Shown here in pieces: positions 17,401-25,107 of a stretch of 64,000 nucleotides of DNA. The stretch lies in assembly GCF_000876655.1 (NCBI RefSeq), contig NZ_JYCN01000008.1:1-64000 (forward strand), written 5' to 3'. A program made the position numbers and the translations under genes. Source of the DNA: Arthrobacter sp. SPG23. GTDB taxonomy: Bacteria > Actinomycetota > Actinomycetes > Actinomycetales > Micrococcaceae. Position 1 is the first letter of the stretch; each line of letters starts with the position of its first letter. The notes below the pieces were generated by a model. That model searched no databases. It was not told the DNA's origin and saw only the letters and a program-made list of their open reading frames with translations.

Positions 17401-19038
17401 GACGGTGACGGGGTTGCCGTCGCGGTCGGTGTAGAAGGTGCAGCCCGCCAGCATGTCACCCGTGGTGGGGAAGTAGTTCAGCACGTTGAAGGAGGCAATC
17501 TTCAGGGTGCCTCCGACGGCGGCGGGGGCCTCGGCGCGGGTGGCGCCGAAGATTGCCGGCTGGATGATGCCGGCGTTTTCAGGAGTCAGGTGGGTCAGCG
17601 GCTGGAACTTCCAGGAGTTGTTGGCGTAGCTGAGCACCACGTCGGTCTGGAACGCCACGGGGGCGCCCACGCGGACGGGATCCGCGGTGGTCAGGTACGG
17701 CAGTACCTGCGCCTTGGTGGTGGCGTCCTTGAGGAAGTTGGTGGTGGCGCCGTCGTCGAGCTTAATGCCGCGGGCGGCATTGGCCGCCACGGTTGCCGTG
17801 TATTCGGCGGAGCCGTACGGGGCGACGGCGGTGGGCTGCTCCAGCGTAGTGGTGCCGCCTGCCAGGCCGATTTCGCCGTACTGGTTTAGGGAGTAGTTGT
17901 CGGTGACCGTCACCGGTCCCTGCGGCGTCAGCAGCATGCCTTCGAGGGATTCGCGGAAGGCTTCGTCCGCCGGGAGGGTGAAGCCGGTGGACTTCACTTC
18001 CGGGGCGGCCTCATCAAGCTTCTTCAGGCCGGCAGCATCAGCCACGTTCACCTGGGTCATCCCATAGAACTCGGCCACGGTTCCGGTGATTTCGACGTAG
18101 TCGCCAATCGAGACGGAGCCCACCGTTGCGGGGGAGTAGACGAAGATGGCGTCCGACGCCGTGTGGTTGGCCGGCGTCAGGTCACCGCCGGTTCCCGGGG
18201 TCTGGAGGTAGAAGCCGCTAAAGCCGCCGGTCGGGAAGGCCGCGGTCACCTTGCCGCGGGTGGTGACGGCGGTGCCGGCGAACGGGCTGGCCGCGCCGGC
18301 GCCCTGGATCTCGGCAATGCTCTTCAGCTCCGAGGGGGTGACGGGCACCGGGTCAACCGGTGCGGGCTCGGCTGCGCCGTTGGCGGCCTTGGGCGTGATG
18401 GCGGCGTTGAGCGTGAAGTCGGCAGAGTTGTTGTTGCTGTCCACGCCGCCGCTGCGGTTCAGGCTCCTGACGTCGGTGTTGCTTCCCGGGGCGGTGGCGG
18501 CCTTGGTCTCGAACGTGTTGGAGGTGCCGTAGCCCAGCAGGTCCGCAACGTTGGCAGGCTCGATTACCGAGCCGGTGGCCAGCGTGTTTAGGGCCGCGGT
18601 CTGCTTGGCCAGGACGATCGTGCCGCCCGCGCCCCCCGGGTTGAATCCGGTGGCGGTCACATCGGCGGCGGGAAGATCCAGGCCGACGGTGCCGTTGCTG
18701 CCGCCCTTGAGCAGGTAATACCCCTTGGCCGGGATCGTACCGGCGAGCGGAGCCGTGCTGCTCGGCGCGGTCGTGCCCGTGGCGGAGCGGTACTGCAGGG
18801 ACCAGCCGTCCAGGGCCACCGGCGCATCAGACGCGTTGTACAGCTCTACGAATTTGTTCTTATAGGCCGCTCCGGAGCTGCCGCCACTGAGGTAAGCCTC
18901 GTTGATGACGACCGGTGACGTGCCCGCAGTGGCCGGTGAGACCTCCACTGCAAACGCGGGAACGGCGGCCAGCGGAGCCGCAATGAGCACCGCTGACACC
19001 GCCGTTCCCAGCGCAATCTTCCATGGTGTGCGTTTCAT
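14464..19038 (-). CDS. secreted multidomain nuclease/5'-nucleotidase (ExeM/NucH plus UshA-like)
   Basis: The 1524-residue protein has a Sec signal peptide (cleavage likely after AFA at 28-30). Domains in order are: a lamin-tail domain (about 40-160, VINEAYLSGG), an OB-fold nuclease-associated domain (about 240-350), an endonuclease/exonuclease/phosphatase domain (about 510-835, from KIASFNVLNYF to SDHDPVVVG), a metallophosphatase (from about 855, with INDFHGRID and GNHEFDGG), the 5'-nucleotidase C-terminal domain (about 1234, NPGGLRNE), and a Gly/Ala-rich tail ending with a small Cys-containing segment. It would degrade extracellular DNA or RNA to nucleosides and phosphate in one polypeptide. 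No sortase motif or membrane anchor is seen at the end. No PHO box was found in its upstream region. Confidence 0.93.
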   Translation of the reverse strand: MKRTPWKIALGTAVSAVLIAAPLAAVPAFAVEVSPATAGTSPVVINEAYLSGGSSGAAYKNKFVELYNASDAPVALDGWSLQYRSATGTTAPSSTAPLAGTIPAKGYYLLKGGSNGTVGLDLPAADVTATGFNPGGAGGTIVLAKQTAALNTLATGSVIEPANVADLLGYGTSNTFETKAATAPGSNTDVRSLNRSGGVDSNNNSADFTLNAAITPKAANGAAEPAPVDPVPVTPSELKSIAEIQGAGAASPFAGTAVTTRGKVTAAFPTGGFSGFYLQTPGTGGDLTPANHTASDAIFVYSPATVGSVSIGDYVEITGTVAEFYGMTQVNVADAAGLKKLDEAAPEVKSTGFTLPADEAFRESLEGMLLTPQGPVTVTDNYSLNQYGEIGLAGGTTTLEQPTAVAPYGSAEYTATVAANAARGIKLDDGATTNFLKDATTKAQVLPYLTTADPVRVGAPVAFQTDVVLSYANNSWKFQPLTHLTPENAGIIQPAIFGATRAEAPAAVGGTLKIASFNVLNYFPTTGDMLAGCTFYTDRDGNPVTVRGGCDARGAANAENLKRQQDKIVAAIGKSGADVVSLMEVENSAQFGKDRDDALAKLVEALNIPTPGIWDYVRTPANAPPPADEDMIRTAFIYKKAAAEPVGESIIHNDTVAFASARKPLAQVFKPVGASDDKKFIAIANHFKSKGSAATPEDTDKGQGASNLARTEQAKSLLAFSSDLQASKGTDKVFLMGDFNAYAKEDPINVLTAAGYINQDEKARNADGSAKHSYLFGGLTGSLDHVLASPGADSVVTGADIWNINSVESVALEYSRYNNNVTNYYAPDQFRASDHDPVVVGLDLPAAPVLPPSVDLNFLGINDFHGRIDSNSVLFAATIEKLREAAAPGATAFLSAGDNIGASLFASAVAKDQPTIDVLNALELRTSAVGNHEFDGGWADLRDRVIAGGSNATFPYLGANVYKKGTTEPALPEYTVLDLNGVKVAVIGTVTQEVPSLVTPAGITELEFGDPVDAINRVAAKITADKLADVIIVEDHDGAGSGTPEGATLEQEVTAGGPFAKLVNETSPEVDAIFTGHTHKQYAWDAPVLDASGQPTGKTRPIVQTGSYGEFIGQIQLTVDTATMQVTGYKAGNVKRTVPTTTETAADLVAKYPRVAAVKTIVDEALAEAAVVGNQPVGKVTADITTAFTPATATSPASRDDRANESTLGNLVADSLVDTLGAPDLGAAEIGVVNPGGLRNELYYAPDGTITYAEANAVLPFVNNLWTTSLTGAQFKTLLEQQWQTNPDGTVPSRAYQQLGLSKNVNYTYDAARAAGDRITSIRVNGSLIDPAKSYRIGTFSFLATGGDNFRIFTEGTGTKDSGLVDRDAWIKYLQGHNPVSPDFARRTVAVVNTTAAEVKAGDSIRLAVSKLDLTSLGSPVNTSLAASFTDAAGTVTQLGSIPASGGAAAVDVKVPAGAAAGAGTLVLTAAESGTVVKTAVQVADSGPVPPVCTAPVKPERPADLVGQANYGTAMAAYRKCLKG

Positions 19039-19400
19039 CCGCTCTAACTCTCATGAGGGTGCCCCGGGTAAGGGCTCAGTGGAATGTGTCCGGCTTTGTG
19101 GCACGGACAAAGGGCCCGGACTTTACTCCTGGTCAAGTAGTTTCCGGCACAGCAAAACAGAGTCGAATGAACGTGCGGTTGATTCAGCGTGCATTCTGCG
19201 AGACGTCCCCCAGCGAAACGTTTACGGCCAGCCACGGGGCGGCATCGGCCCAGTCCCGGCAACAGTGTTTTTGTTTTTTTGCGTATGCCGGCCCACCCCA
19301 TGCGCCGGACATGCCAAAAGAATACCGGCCAGTAGCTCCGATGGGAGCAGCTGGCCGGTATTTCTTATATCAATTTACTTAAATGAAACGCGGGGGCGTT
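19039..19400. other. gene-free stretch between the nuclease and the VOC gene
   Basis: This 362-bp stretch has no credible coding frame. It holds the upstream region of the nuclease (no convincing -35/-10 pair or PHO box recognised), T-rich runs at 19268-19280, and the terminator of the VOC gene at 19321-19362. Confidence 0.6.
19321..19362 (-). terminator. intrinsic terminator of the VOC gene
   Basis: The arms AATACCGGCCAG and CTGGCCGGTATT pair perfectly, and an inner GCTCC/GGAGC extends the stem. On the minus strand it is followed by TTCTTTT. It lies 38 bases beyond the VOC stop codon. Confidence 0.85.
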
Positions 19401-20222
19401 TCAGGCCCCGGTGGTATCTCCTGAATGTGCCGGATCTGCGGCTCCCTGCCCGGTGTCGGCCACAACCTTGAACAACGCTCCGGTGGGGTCGGCAAGGGTT
19501 GCCAGCCGGCCGAACGGGGTGTCGTCCGGTCCGTCGATCACCTGCCCGCCCAGGCTGACGGCCTTTTCTATGGAGGCGTCGGCGTCCTCCACGGCGAAGT
19601 AGACCTGCCAGTTGGACGGAACGTCGGCCGGCAGGTAGGCCGAGGCATCCATGATGCCCGCCTTCGCCGCGTCCCCGGCCCCCAGGGTGGTGTAGCGGAA
19701 CTCGGGAGTGTCGCTCATGACGGCGGTGTCCCAGCCGAAGACGTCCTCGTAGAACTTGACAGCGGCAGGGTAGTCCTTGGTGTGAAGCTCGTGCCACGCC
19801 GGTGCGCCGGGCTCGGCCACGAGCTGGTAACCGGTCATTTCACGCGGCTGCCAGACGCCGATGGCCGCGCCGGTGGCATCGCCGAAGATGGCCATGACCC
19901 CCTGTTCCGGTACGTCCATCGGGGGCATGTAGACCTGGCCGCCATGCTCGGTGACGGCGGCCGCCGTGGCGGCGGCGTCATCGGAACGCAGGTAGGTGGA
20001 CCAGGCGTCAGGCATCCCGGCCTGGCTGTCGTCCTTCTGCATGAGGCCGGCCACCGACTGGCCGTTCTTCGTGGCGGTGATGTAGCCGCCGTACTTCTCC
20101 TGGTCGCCCGCCTGGAATTCCCAGCCGAACAGTTCGCCGTAGAACTGCCGTGCCTTGTCGGTGTCAGAGGTCATGAGGTCGATCCAGCAGGGTGCGCCGG
20201 GAGTGATGTCAGGGCTGGGCAT
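19401..20222 (-). CDS. tandem VOC (glyoxalase/bleomycin-resistance fold) protein
   Basis: The 273-residue protein contains two VOC modules, about 8-125 and 140-255, each with the typical start (WIDLMTSDTDKARQFYGELFGW and WHELHTKDYPAAVKFYEDVFGW in shortened form). It resembles actinobacterial proteins such as mycobacterial CFP30B, whose exact reaction is unknown; metal-binding residues cannot be judged reliably here. ATG 20222 is preceded by AGGAG at a good distance, so the longer open frame was not used. It is a single gene with its own terminator, downstream of tRNA-Ser(TGA) on the same strand. Confidence 0.88.
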   Translation of the reverse strand: MPSPDITPGAPCWIDLMTSDTDKARQFYGELFGWEFQAGDQEKYGGYITATKNGQSVAGLMQKDDSQAGMPDAWSTYLRSDDAAATAAAVTEHGGQVYMPPMDVPEQGVMAIFGDATGAAIGVWQPREMTGYQLVAEPGAPAWHELHTKDYPAAVKFYEDVFGWDTAVMSDTPEFRYTTLGAGDAAKAGIMDASAYLPADVPSNWQVYFAVEDADASIEKAVSLGGQVIDGPDDTPFGRLATLADPTGALFKVVADTGQGAADPAHSGDTTGA

Positions 20223-20348
20223 GGTGGCTCCTGTCGGTATCCGCGGCAGACGGGACCGCGGGGTGGCTTGGTCGGTGCAGACAAACCAGACACTATTTCG
20301 GAGCGCCGACACTTTCAATGGTCCCGGTCCAAACGTCCCCTTAACGGA

Positions 20349-20385
20349 AAAGCCCCGGGTCCTGATGCTTCAGACCCGGGGCTTT
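20349..20385 (-). terminator. intrinsic terminator of tRNA-Ser(TGA)
   Basis: The 13-bp arms AAAGCCCCGGGTC and GACCCGGGGCTTT are perfectly complementary, and the minus-strand product ends in TTTT. It lies 6 bases past the tRNA 3' end. Confidence 0.85.
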
Positions 20386-20390
20386 CTTCG

Positions 20391-20478
20391 CGGAAGGTAA
20401 GAGATTCGAACTCTTGGTACGGGGTTACCGCACACTGGTTTTCAAGACCAGCTCCTTCGGCCGCTCGGACAACCTTCC
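20391..20478 (-). tRNA. tRNA-Ser (anticodon TGA)
   Basis: A class II tRNA on the minus strand: acceptor GGAAGGT paired with ACCTTCC, discriminator G, anticodon loop CTTGAAA in the stem CTGGT/ACCAG (anticodon TGA, reading UCA-type serine codons), a long variable arm, and T arm AGAGTTCGAATCTCT. CCA is not encoded. Confidence 0.97.
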
Positions 20479-20600
20479 TTACCGAGTAGTGTTTCATAGG
20501 CAGTTGGCTGCGACAAAAACCGACCGGAGCGTTTGCGGGCAGGCGCTGCCGCTGCGCACTATTTTTGTGGCAGGAAGTAGCTAGGAATCGGGAGTTCACC

Positions 20601-21584
20601 ATGAAGGCCGTCTACGTGAGCAAGGCCGGCGGGCCAGAGGTGCTCGAGGTGCGCGAGGTCCCGGCGCCGGTTCCCGGGCCCGGCGAGGTGCTGATCGACG
20701 TCGTCGCCGCAGGCCTCAACCGCGCCGATGTCCAGCAGCGCCGGGGCTTCTACCCTCCGCCGCCCGGAGCGTCGGAGATCCTTGGCCTGGAAGTTTCCGG
20801 CCGGATAGCGGGCTTCGGGCCCGACGTGTCCAAGCCGTTTTCCGTTGGGGACAGGGTGGTGGCACTGCTTGCGGGCGGCGGCTACGCCCAGCAGGTGGCC
20901 GTCCCGGCCGAACAGGTACTGAGAATTCCCGACGGCGTGGACCTGGTTACCGCGGCCTCCCTCCCTGAAGTGGCGGCCACCGTCTACTCGAATTTGATCA
21001 TGACGGCGCAGCTCCAGCCGGGTGAGACGGTGCTGATCCATGGCGCCACCGGCGGCATCGGCACCATGGCCATCCAGCTCGCCAAGGCCTTCGGTGCCAC
21101 AGTGGCCACTACAGCCGGAACGGCGGAGAAGGTTGGTACGGCCAAGGCCTTCCTCGGTGCGGACATCGCCATCAATTACACCGAAGAGGATTTTCCCGAA
21201 GCCCTCCGGGCCCAAAACAGCGGGCACGGTGCCGACGTCATCCTCGACGTGGTGGGTGCCAAATATCTCCAGCAGAATGTTGACGCCCTGGCGGACTACG
21301 GCCGTCTGATTGTGATCGGCCTCCAGGGCGGCACCAAGGCCGAACTGGACCTGGGCAAGCTCCTCAGCAAGCGGGCCGCCATCATTGGCACGGCGTTGCG
21401 TCCGCGTCCGGTGGCAGAGAAGGGCGTAATTATGAATGCCGTCCGGGAGGCGGTGTGGCCGCTCCTGTCCGACGGGCGCATCCGGCCGCTGGTGGCCAAG
21501 ACCTTCCCGCTGGACCAGGTGCGCGCGGCCCACGAATACTTCGACTCCGGCGACCACGTGGGTAAGGTCCTGCTGGTGATGTAG
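20601..21584 (+). CDS. NAD(P)H:quinone oxidoreductase, zinc-free MDR family
   Basis: The 327-residue protein is a medium-chain dehydrogenase/reductase of the quinone oxidoreductase (PIG3/QOR) branch. It has the N-terminal GroES-like fold (GRIAGFGPDVSKPFSVGDRV region) and the nucleotide-binding motif HGATGGIGTMAIQLAKAFG. The cysteines and histidines that bind catalytic zinc in alcohol dehydrogenases are absent, which supports a quinone or enone reductase. ATG 20601 is preceded by GGGAG, and translation from an ATG 12 codons upstream lacks a good ribosome-binding site. It reads away from tRNA-Ser and is followed by the PadR gene. Confidence 0.9.
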   Translation: MKAVYVSKAGGPEVLEVREVPAPVPGPGEVLIDVVAAGLNRADVQQRRGFYPPPPGASEILGLEVSGRIAGFGPDVSKPFSVGDRVVALLAGGGYAQQVAVPAEQVLRIPDGVDLVTAASLPEVAATVYSNLIMTAQLQPGETVLIHGATGGIGTMAIQLAKAFGATVATTAGTAEKVGTAKAFLGADIAINYTEEDFPEALRAQNSGHGADVILDVVGAKYLQQNVDALADYGRLIVIGLQGGTKAELDLGKLLSKRAAIIGTALRPRPVAEKGVIMNAVREAVWPLLSDGRIRPLVAKTFPLDQVRAAHEYFDSGDHVGKVLLVM

Positions 21585-21607
21585 CCGGCCACCCGGAGCC
21601 GCGAATG

Positions 21608-21620
21608 AATACCCGGTATT
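21608..21620. promoter_or_regulatory. dyad AATACC-C-GGTATT before the PadR gene
   Basis: A perfect 6-1-6 inverted repeat that overlaps the first bases of the candidate -35 box (21619). Together with the dyad at 21653 it brackets the padR-like promoter. Confidence 0.55.
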
Positions 21621-21647
21621 GCCCCCGCGGGTAAATCACGCTACTGT
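21619..21647 (+). promoter_or_regulatory. SigA-type promoter of the PadR gene
   Basis: TTGCCC at 21619-21624 and TACTGT at 21642-21647 are separated by exactly 17 bp. The predicted start near 21654 falls inside the second dyad, a layout suited to repression. Confidence 0.6.
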
Positions 21648-21652
21648 AATTC

Positions 21653-21665
21653 CATACGCGGTATG
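21653..21665. promoter_or_regulatory. dyad CATAC-GCG-GTATG at the PadR transcription start
   Basis: A perfect 5-3-5 inverted repeat just downstream of the -10 box. It shares the ATAC/GTAT half-site core with the dyad at 21608, suggesting binding by the same protein, most simply the PadR product itself. Confidence 0.55.
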
Positions 21666-21719
21666 CACGCGTCTTGGGGGCGCGTGTATGCCGTCGTCTT
21701 TGCGACATCAGGGGGCAGC

Positions 21720-22259
21720 ATGTCCATTCGCCATAGTCTCCTCGCCCTGCTCCAGGACAAGCCCCGTTACGGCTACCAGTTGAGGGTTGAGTTCGAGGAC
21801 CGCACCGGCTCGGCCTGGCCGCTGAACATCGGGCAGGTCTACACCACGCTGGACCGGCTGGAACGGGATGGGCTCGTTAGGAAAGACGGCGGCGACGGCG
21901 AGGGACACGTCATCTACAGCATCACCGACGCTGGCCGGAGCGAAGTCACGGGCTGGTTCCAGGCCCCGGTGGGCCGCGGCAACCCTCCCCGGAACGAACT
22001 CGCCATCAAGCTCGCCCTCGCCGTGACCATTCCCGGCGTCGATGTTGCAGCCGTCATCCAGGCCCAGCGCGTCGCGTCCATGAAGGCGCTGCAGGACTAC
22101 ACCAAGTCCCGTCGGGACGCCTCTGCCAGCCAGCGCGGGGCGGACGTCGCCTGGCTGCTTGTGCTGGATTCGCTGATCTTCCAGACCGAAGCCGAAGTCC
22201 GGTGGCTGGACCTCTGCGAAGCGCGGATGGCGCAGCTGAATTCCCGGGTCAACCCCTAG
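21720..22259 (+). CDS. PadR-family transcriptional regulator
   Basis: The 179-residue protein has the PadR N-terminal winged helix (MSIRHSLLALLQDKPRYGYQL to about residue 85, with the conserved VYTTLDRLERDGLV) and a C-terminal helical dimerisation part (Vir_C-like, subfamily 1). PadR proteins usually repress a nearby efflux or detoxification gene and their own gene in response to aromatic or hydrophobic ligands. The target here is not obvious: the quinone oxidoreductase ends 135 bp upstream and cstA begins 151 bp downstream. Two dyads around its promoter point to autoregulation. Confidence 0.92.
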   Translation: MSIRHSLLALLQDKPRYGYQLRVEFEDRTGSAWPLNIGQVYTTLDRLERDGLVRKDGGDGEGHVIYSITDAGRSEVTGWFQAPVGRGNPPRNELAIKLALAVTIPGVDVAAVIQAQRVASMKALQDYTKSRRDASASQRGADVAWLLVLDSLIFQTEAEVRWLDLCEARMAQLNSRVNP

Positions 22260-22410
22260 CCGACCCCCGTTTCCTGCCACTCAACGCTGCCGTCCGACCG
22301 TTCGGCGAGGCATACAGGGCCCTCCATCCCAAAGCAGTATCCGTGCGTCGCCGGCGTTGGTATGGTGCGAAGGGGAGATCAATTTCAGCTGGGGTTCTCG
22401 AGGAGGAGAC

Positions 22411-24711
22411 ATGGGCAAAATGCCGGATGGCAAGGCGCGGACAGCATTATCGGAGGACGCGCTGGTGCCGGATCCAAAGCTTCCGCCAACATCGGTGGAC
22501 GAGGCGGTCCTGGAGGCCGAAGAGCGCAAATGGACACCTGCGAAAATTGCCATCTGGGCGGCCATCGCCCTGCTTGGCGGCGTTGCCTGGTTCATGCTGG
22601 CCATCGTCCGCGGCGAAACAGTCAACGCAATATGGTTTGTGTTCGCCTCTGTCTGCACGTACCTGATCGGCTACCGCTTCTACTCCAAGGTGATCGAACG
22701 GTACATCACCAGGCCGAACGACCGCCGTGCCACTCCTGCCGAGTACAAGGCTGACGGCAAGGACTACGTCCGGACTGACCGGAACGTCCTGTTCGGGCAC
22801 CACTTTGCGGCCATTGCAGGCGCCGGTCCCCTGGTGGGCCCCGTCATTGCGGCCCAGATGGGGTACCTTCCCGGCACTATCTGGATCATCATCGGCGTCG
22901 TATTGGCCGGAGCGGTGCAGGACTATCTCGTCCTGTTCTTCTCCATGCGCCGGGGCGGCCGCTCGCTTGGCCAGATGGCCCGTGAGGAACTCGGTGTGAT
23001 CGGCGGAACCGCCGCCCTGGTTGCCACCCTGCTCATCATGGTGATCATCGTGGCCATCCTGGCCCTCGTCGTCGTGAACGCGCTGGGCGAAAGCCCCTGG
23101 GGTGTCTTCTCCGTGGGGATGACCATCCCCATCGCCCTGTTCATGGGCGTGTACCTGCGCTACCTCCGCCCCGGCAAGGTCCTTGAAGTGTCCCTGATCG
23201 GCTTCGTGCTGCTCATGGCCGCCATCATCGGCGGCGGCGCCGTCGCCGGCACCGAGTGGGGCGCGGCGTTCTTCCACCTGGACAAGGTCACCATCGCCTG
23301 GGGCCTGATCGTGTACGGCTTCATCGCCGCCATCCTTCCGGTCTGGCTTCTGCTGGCACCGCGAGACTACCTCTCCACGTTCATGAAGATCGGTGTGATC
23401 GTTATGCTGGCGCTGGCCATCATCGTGGTCCGCCCCGAAATCACTGTCCCGGCCTTCAGCGAATTTGCGAGCCGGGAGAACGGGCCGGTGTTCCCCGGGG
23501 CGCTCTTCCCGTTCCTGTTCGTCACCATTGCCTGCGGGGCGCTATCCGGCTTCCACGCGCTGATCTCCTCCGGCACCACCCCGAAGCTGATCGAAAAGGA
23601 ACGCCAGGCCCGCCTGATCGGCTACGGCGGCATGCTGATGGAGTCCTTCGTGGCCATCATGGCCCTCGTCGCAGCCATCTCCATCGACCGCGGCCTGTAC
23701 TTCGCCATGAACTCCCCGGCAGCCCTGACCGGCGGCACCGTGCAAACTGCCGCCACTTGGGTCAACAGCCTGGGTCTTGCCGGGGTGAACATCACTCCGG
23801 ATCTCCTGACGGAAACCGCCAGGAACGTCGGCGAGGAAAGCATCGTGTCGCGCACCGGCGGCGCACCCACGCTCGCTGTGGGCCTCGCCCACATCATGCA
23901 GCAGTTCATCGGCGGCACCGCGATGATGGCGTTCTGGTACCACTTCGCCATCATGTTCGAGGCGCTGTTCATCCTGACCGCCGTGGACGCCGGCACCCGC
24001 GTGGCCCGCTTTATGCTGCAGGATTCCATCGGTAACCTCATCCCCAAGTTCAAGGAACACTCATGGCGTCCGGGAGCCTGGCTCTGCACGGCCATCATGG
24101 TGGGCGCCTGGGGTGCTGTGCTGCTGATGGGCGTCACTGACCCGCTGGGCGGCATCAACACGCTGTTCCCGCTGTTTGGAATCGCCAACCAGCTGCTCGC
24201 AGCCATCGCACTGTCCGTCTGCCTGGCCATCGCCGCCAGGCGGGCCTCGTTCAAGTACCTCTGGATCGTGGCCCTTCCGCTTGCCTTCGCAGCGGTCGTC
24301 ACCATTACCGCCAGCTTCCAGAAGATCTTCTCGCCGGTTCCGGCCGTGGGGTACTTCGCCAACAACGCAGCCTTCGCCAAGGCCCTGGCCGACGGAAAGA
24401 CGGAATTTGGCACGGCCAAGAGCGTCGCGGCCATGGAGGCCGTGGTCCGCAACACCATGATCCAGGGCTGGCTGTCGGTCATCTTCGTGGTGCTGAGCAT
24501 CATCGTCATCATCACGGCGATAGTGGCCACAGCAAAGGCGTTCCGCGATGCACGAAACGGCGTTGCCCACGCCGACCACGAGGACCCGGCTGTGCCCTCC
24601 CGCGCCTACGCCCCAGCGGGATTCATTCCCACTCCTGCTGAGCGGGAACTGGTGGCGGAGTGGAACAAACTTCCTGCCGACCTGCGCCTTGAAAAGGCCG
24701 CACACCACTGA
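22411..24711 (+). CDS. cstA: carbon starvation protein CstA, pyruvate/peptide transporter
   Basis: The 766-residue membrane protein belongs to the CstA family, with about 16-18 hydrophobic helices. Family landmarks include FGHHFAAIAGAGPLVGP near residue 128, ALSGFHALISSGTTPK near 375, and NTLFPLFGIANQLLAAIALS near 590. CstA-type proteins import pyruvate (and possibly peptides) when carbon is limiting. ATG 22411 is preceded by GAGGAGGAG, a very strong ribosome-binding site; the upstream open stretch has no signal. The 60-residue N-terminal cytoplasmic extension is typical of actinobacterial members. It is followed after 13 bp by the small ybdD gene, the usual partner. Confidence 0.96.
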   Translation: MGKMPDGKARTALSEDALVPDPKLPPTSVDEAVLEAEERKWTPAKIAIWAAIALLGGVAWFMLAIVRGETVNAIWFVFASVCTYLIGYRFYSKVIERYITRPNDRRATPAEYKADGKDYVRTDRNVLFGHHFAAIAGAGPLVGPVIAAQMGYLPGTIWIIIGVVLAGAVQDYLVLFFSMRRGGRSLGQMAREELGVIGGTAALVATLLIMVIIVAILALVVVNALGESPWGVFSVGMTIPIALFMGVYLRYLRPGKVLEVSLIGFVLLMAAIIGGGAVAGTEWGAAFFHLDKVTIAWGLIVYGFIAAILPVWLLLAPRDYLSTFMKIGVIVMLALAIIVVRPEITVPAFSEFASRENGPVFPGALFPFLFVTIACGALSGFHALISSGTTPKLIEKERQARLIGYGGMLMESFVAIMALVAAISIDRGLYFAMNSPAALTGGTVQTAATWVNSLGLAGVNITPDLLTETARNVGEESIVSRTGGAPTLAVGLAHIMQQFIGGTAMMAFWYHFAIMFEALFILTAVDAGTRVARFMLQDSIGNLIPKFKEHSWRPGAWLCTAIMVGAWGAVLLMGVTDPLGGINTLFPLFGIANQLLAAIALSVCLAIAARRASFKYLWIVALPLAFAAVVTITASFQKIFSPVPAVGYFANNAAFAKALADGKTEFGTAKSVAAMEAVVRNTMIQGWLSVIFVVLSIIVIITAIVATAKAFRDARNGVAHADHEDPAVPSRAYAPAGFIPTPAERELVAEWNKLPADLRLEKAAHH

Positions 24712-24724
24712 TGCGGAGCTGGTC

Positions 24725-24916
24725 ATGAACGCGATACTCGAAGGGTTCCGTGGCTTCGCCCGGTACTTCGGCGGAGTGATGGGTGCGGACGCCTATGCAA
24801 AATACCTGGAGCACCATGCGGCCTCGGGACATGAGGAAGCGCCCATGACCGAGCGCGAGTTCTGGCGGGACCACACGGACCGGCAGGACAGCAATCCCCA
24901 GGGCCGCTGTTGTTGA
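24725..24916 (+). CDS. ybdD: YbdD/YjiX family small protein (DUF466)
   Basis: The 63-residue protein fits the DUF466 family, encoded next to cstA in many bacteria, with the typical YFGGVMGADAYAKYLEHHAA and the conserved TEREFWRDH. Its role is thought to support CstA-type transporters, but the mechanism is not settled. ATG 24725 is preceded by GGAG. The only cysteines are the final two residues. A hairpin at 24946-24980 ends the cstA-ybdD operon. Confidence 0.9.
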   Translation: MNAILEGFRGFARYFGGVMGADAYAKYLEHHAASGHEEAPMTEREFWRDHTDRQDSNPQGRCC

Positions 24917-24945
24917 ACGGCTGCCGCTAGGCACACCTGCGCCGA

Positions 24946-24980
24946 GGGCGCCGCCGGATCGTTAAGGTCCGACGGCGCCC
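24946..24980 (+). terminator. terminator hairpin after cstA-ybdD
   Basis: The 13-base arms starting GGGCGCCG and ending CGGCGCCC pair with one mismatch around a 9-base loop. It lies 29 bases after the ybdD stop codon. Confidence 0.7.
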
Positions 24981-25010
24981 TTGGCCTTTCCGCGGCCCTC
25001 GGCTTTTGCG

Positions 25011-25048
25011 GGGTCCGCCGGGTCCGTCCCGGGTCCGCCGGGTCCGTC
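25011..25048. repeat. 18-bp direct repeat upstream of bpa
   Basis: GGGTCCGCCGGGTCCGTC occurs at 25011-25028 and 25031-25048, and each copy itself contains two GGGTCCG half-units. It lies between the cstA-ybdD terminator and the bpa promoter; no function is evident. Confidence 0.75.
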
Positions 25049-25095
25049 AGGGTCAACTGGGTTCATCGACTGGCGCCTGCGCGGGCGGCTCGTGA

Positions 25096-25101
25096 GAGTA
25101 T
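25096..25101 (+). promoter_or_regulatory. possible -10 box of bpa (leaderless)
   Basis: GAGTAT in the context TGAGAGTAT lies 6 bases before ATG 25108. The match is weak (3 of 6), but no ribosome-binding sequence is present. Confidence 0.35.
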
Positions 25102-25107
25102 GAACCC

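Noticed and set aside
19039-19200. PHO box upstream of the secreted nuclease
   Set aside because: Only fragments such as ATGAACG were seen, with no pair of units at 11-bp spacing.
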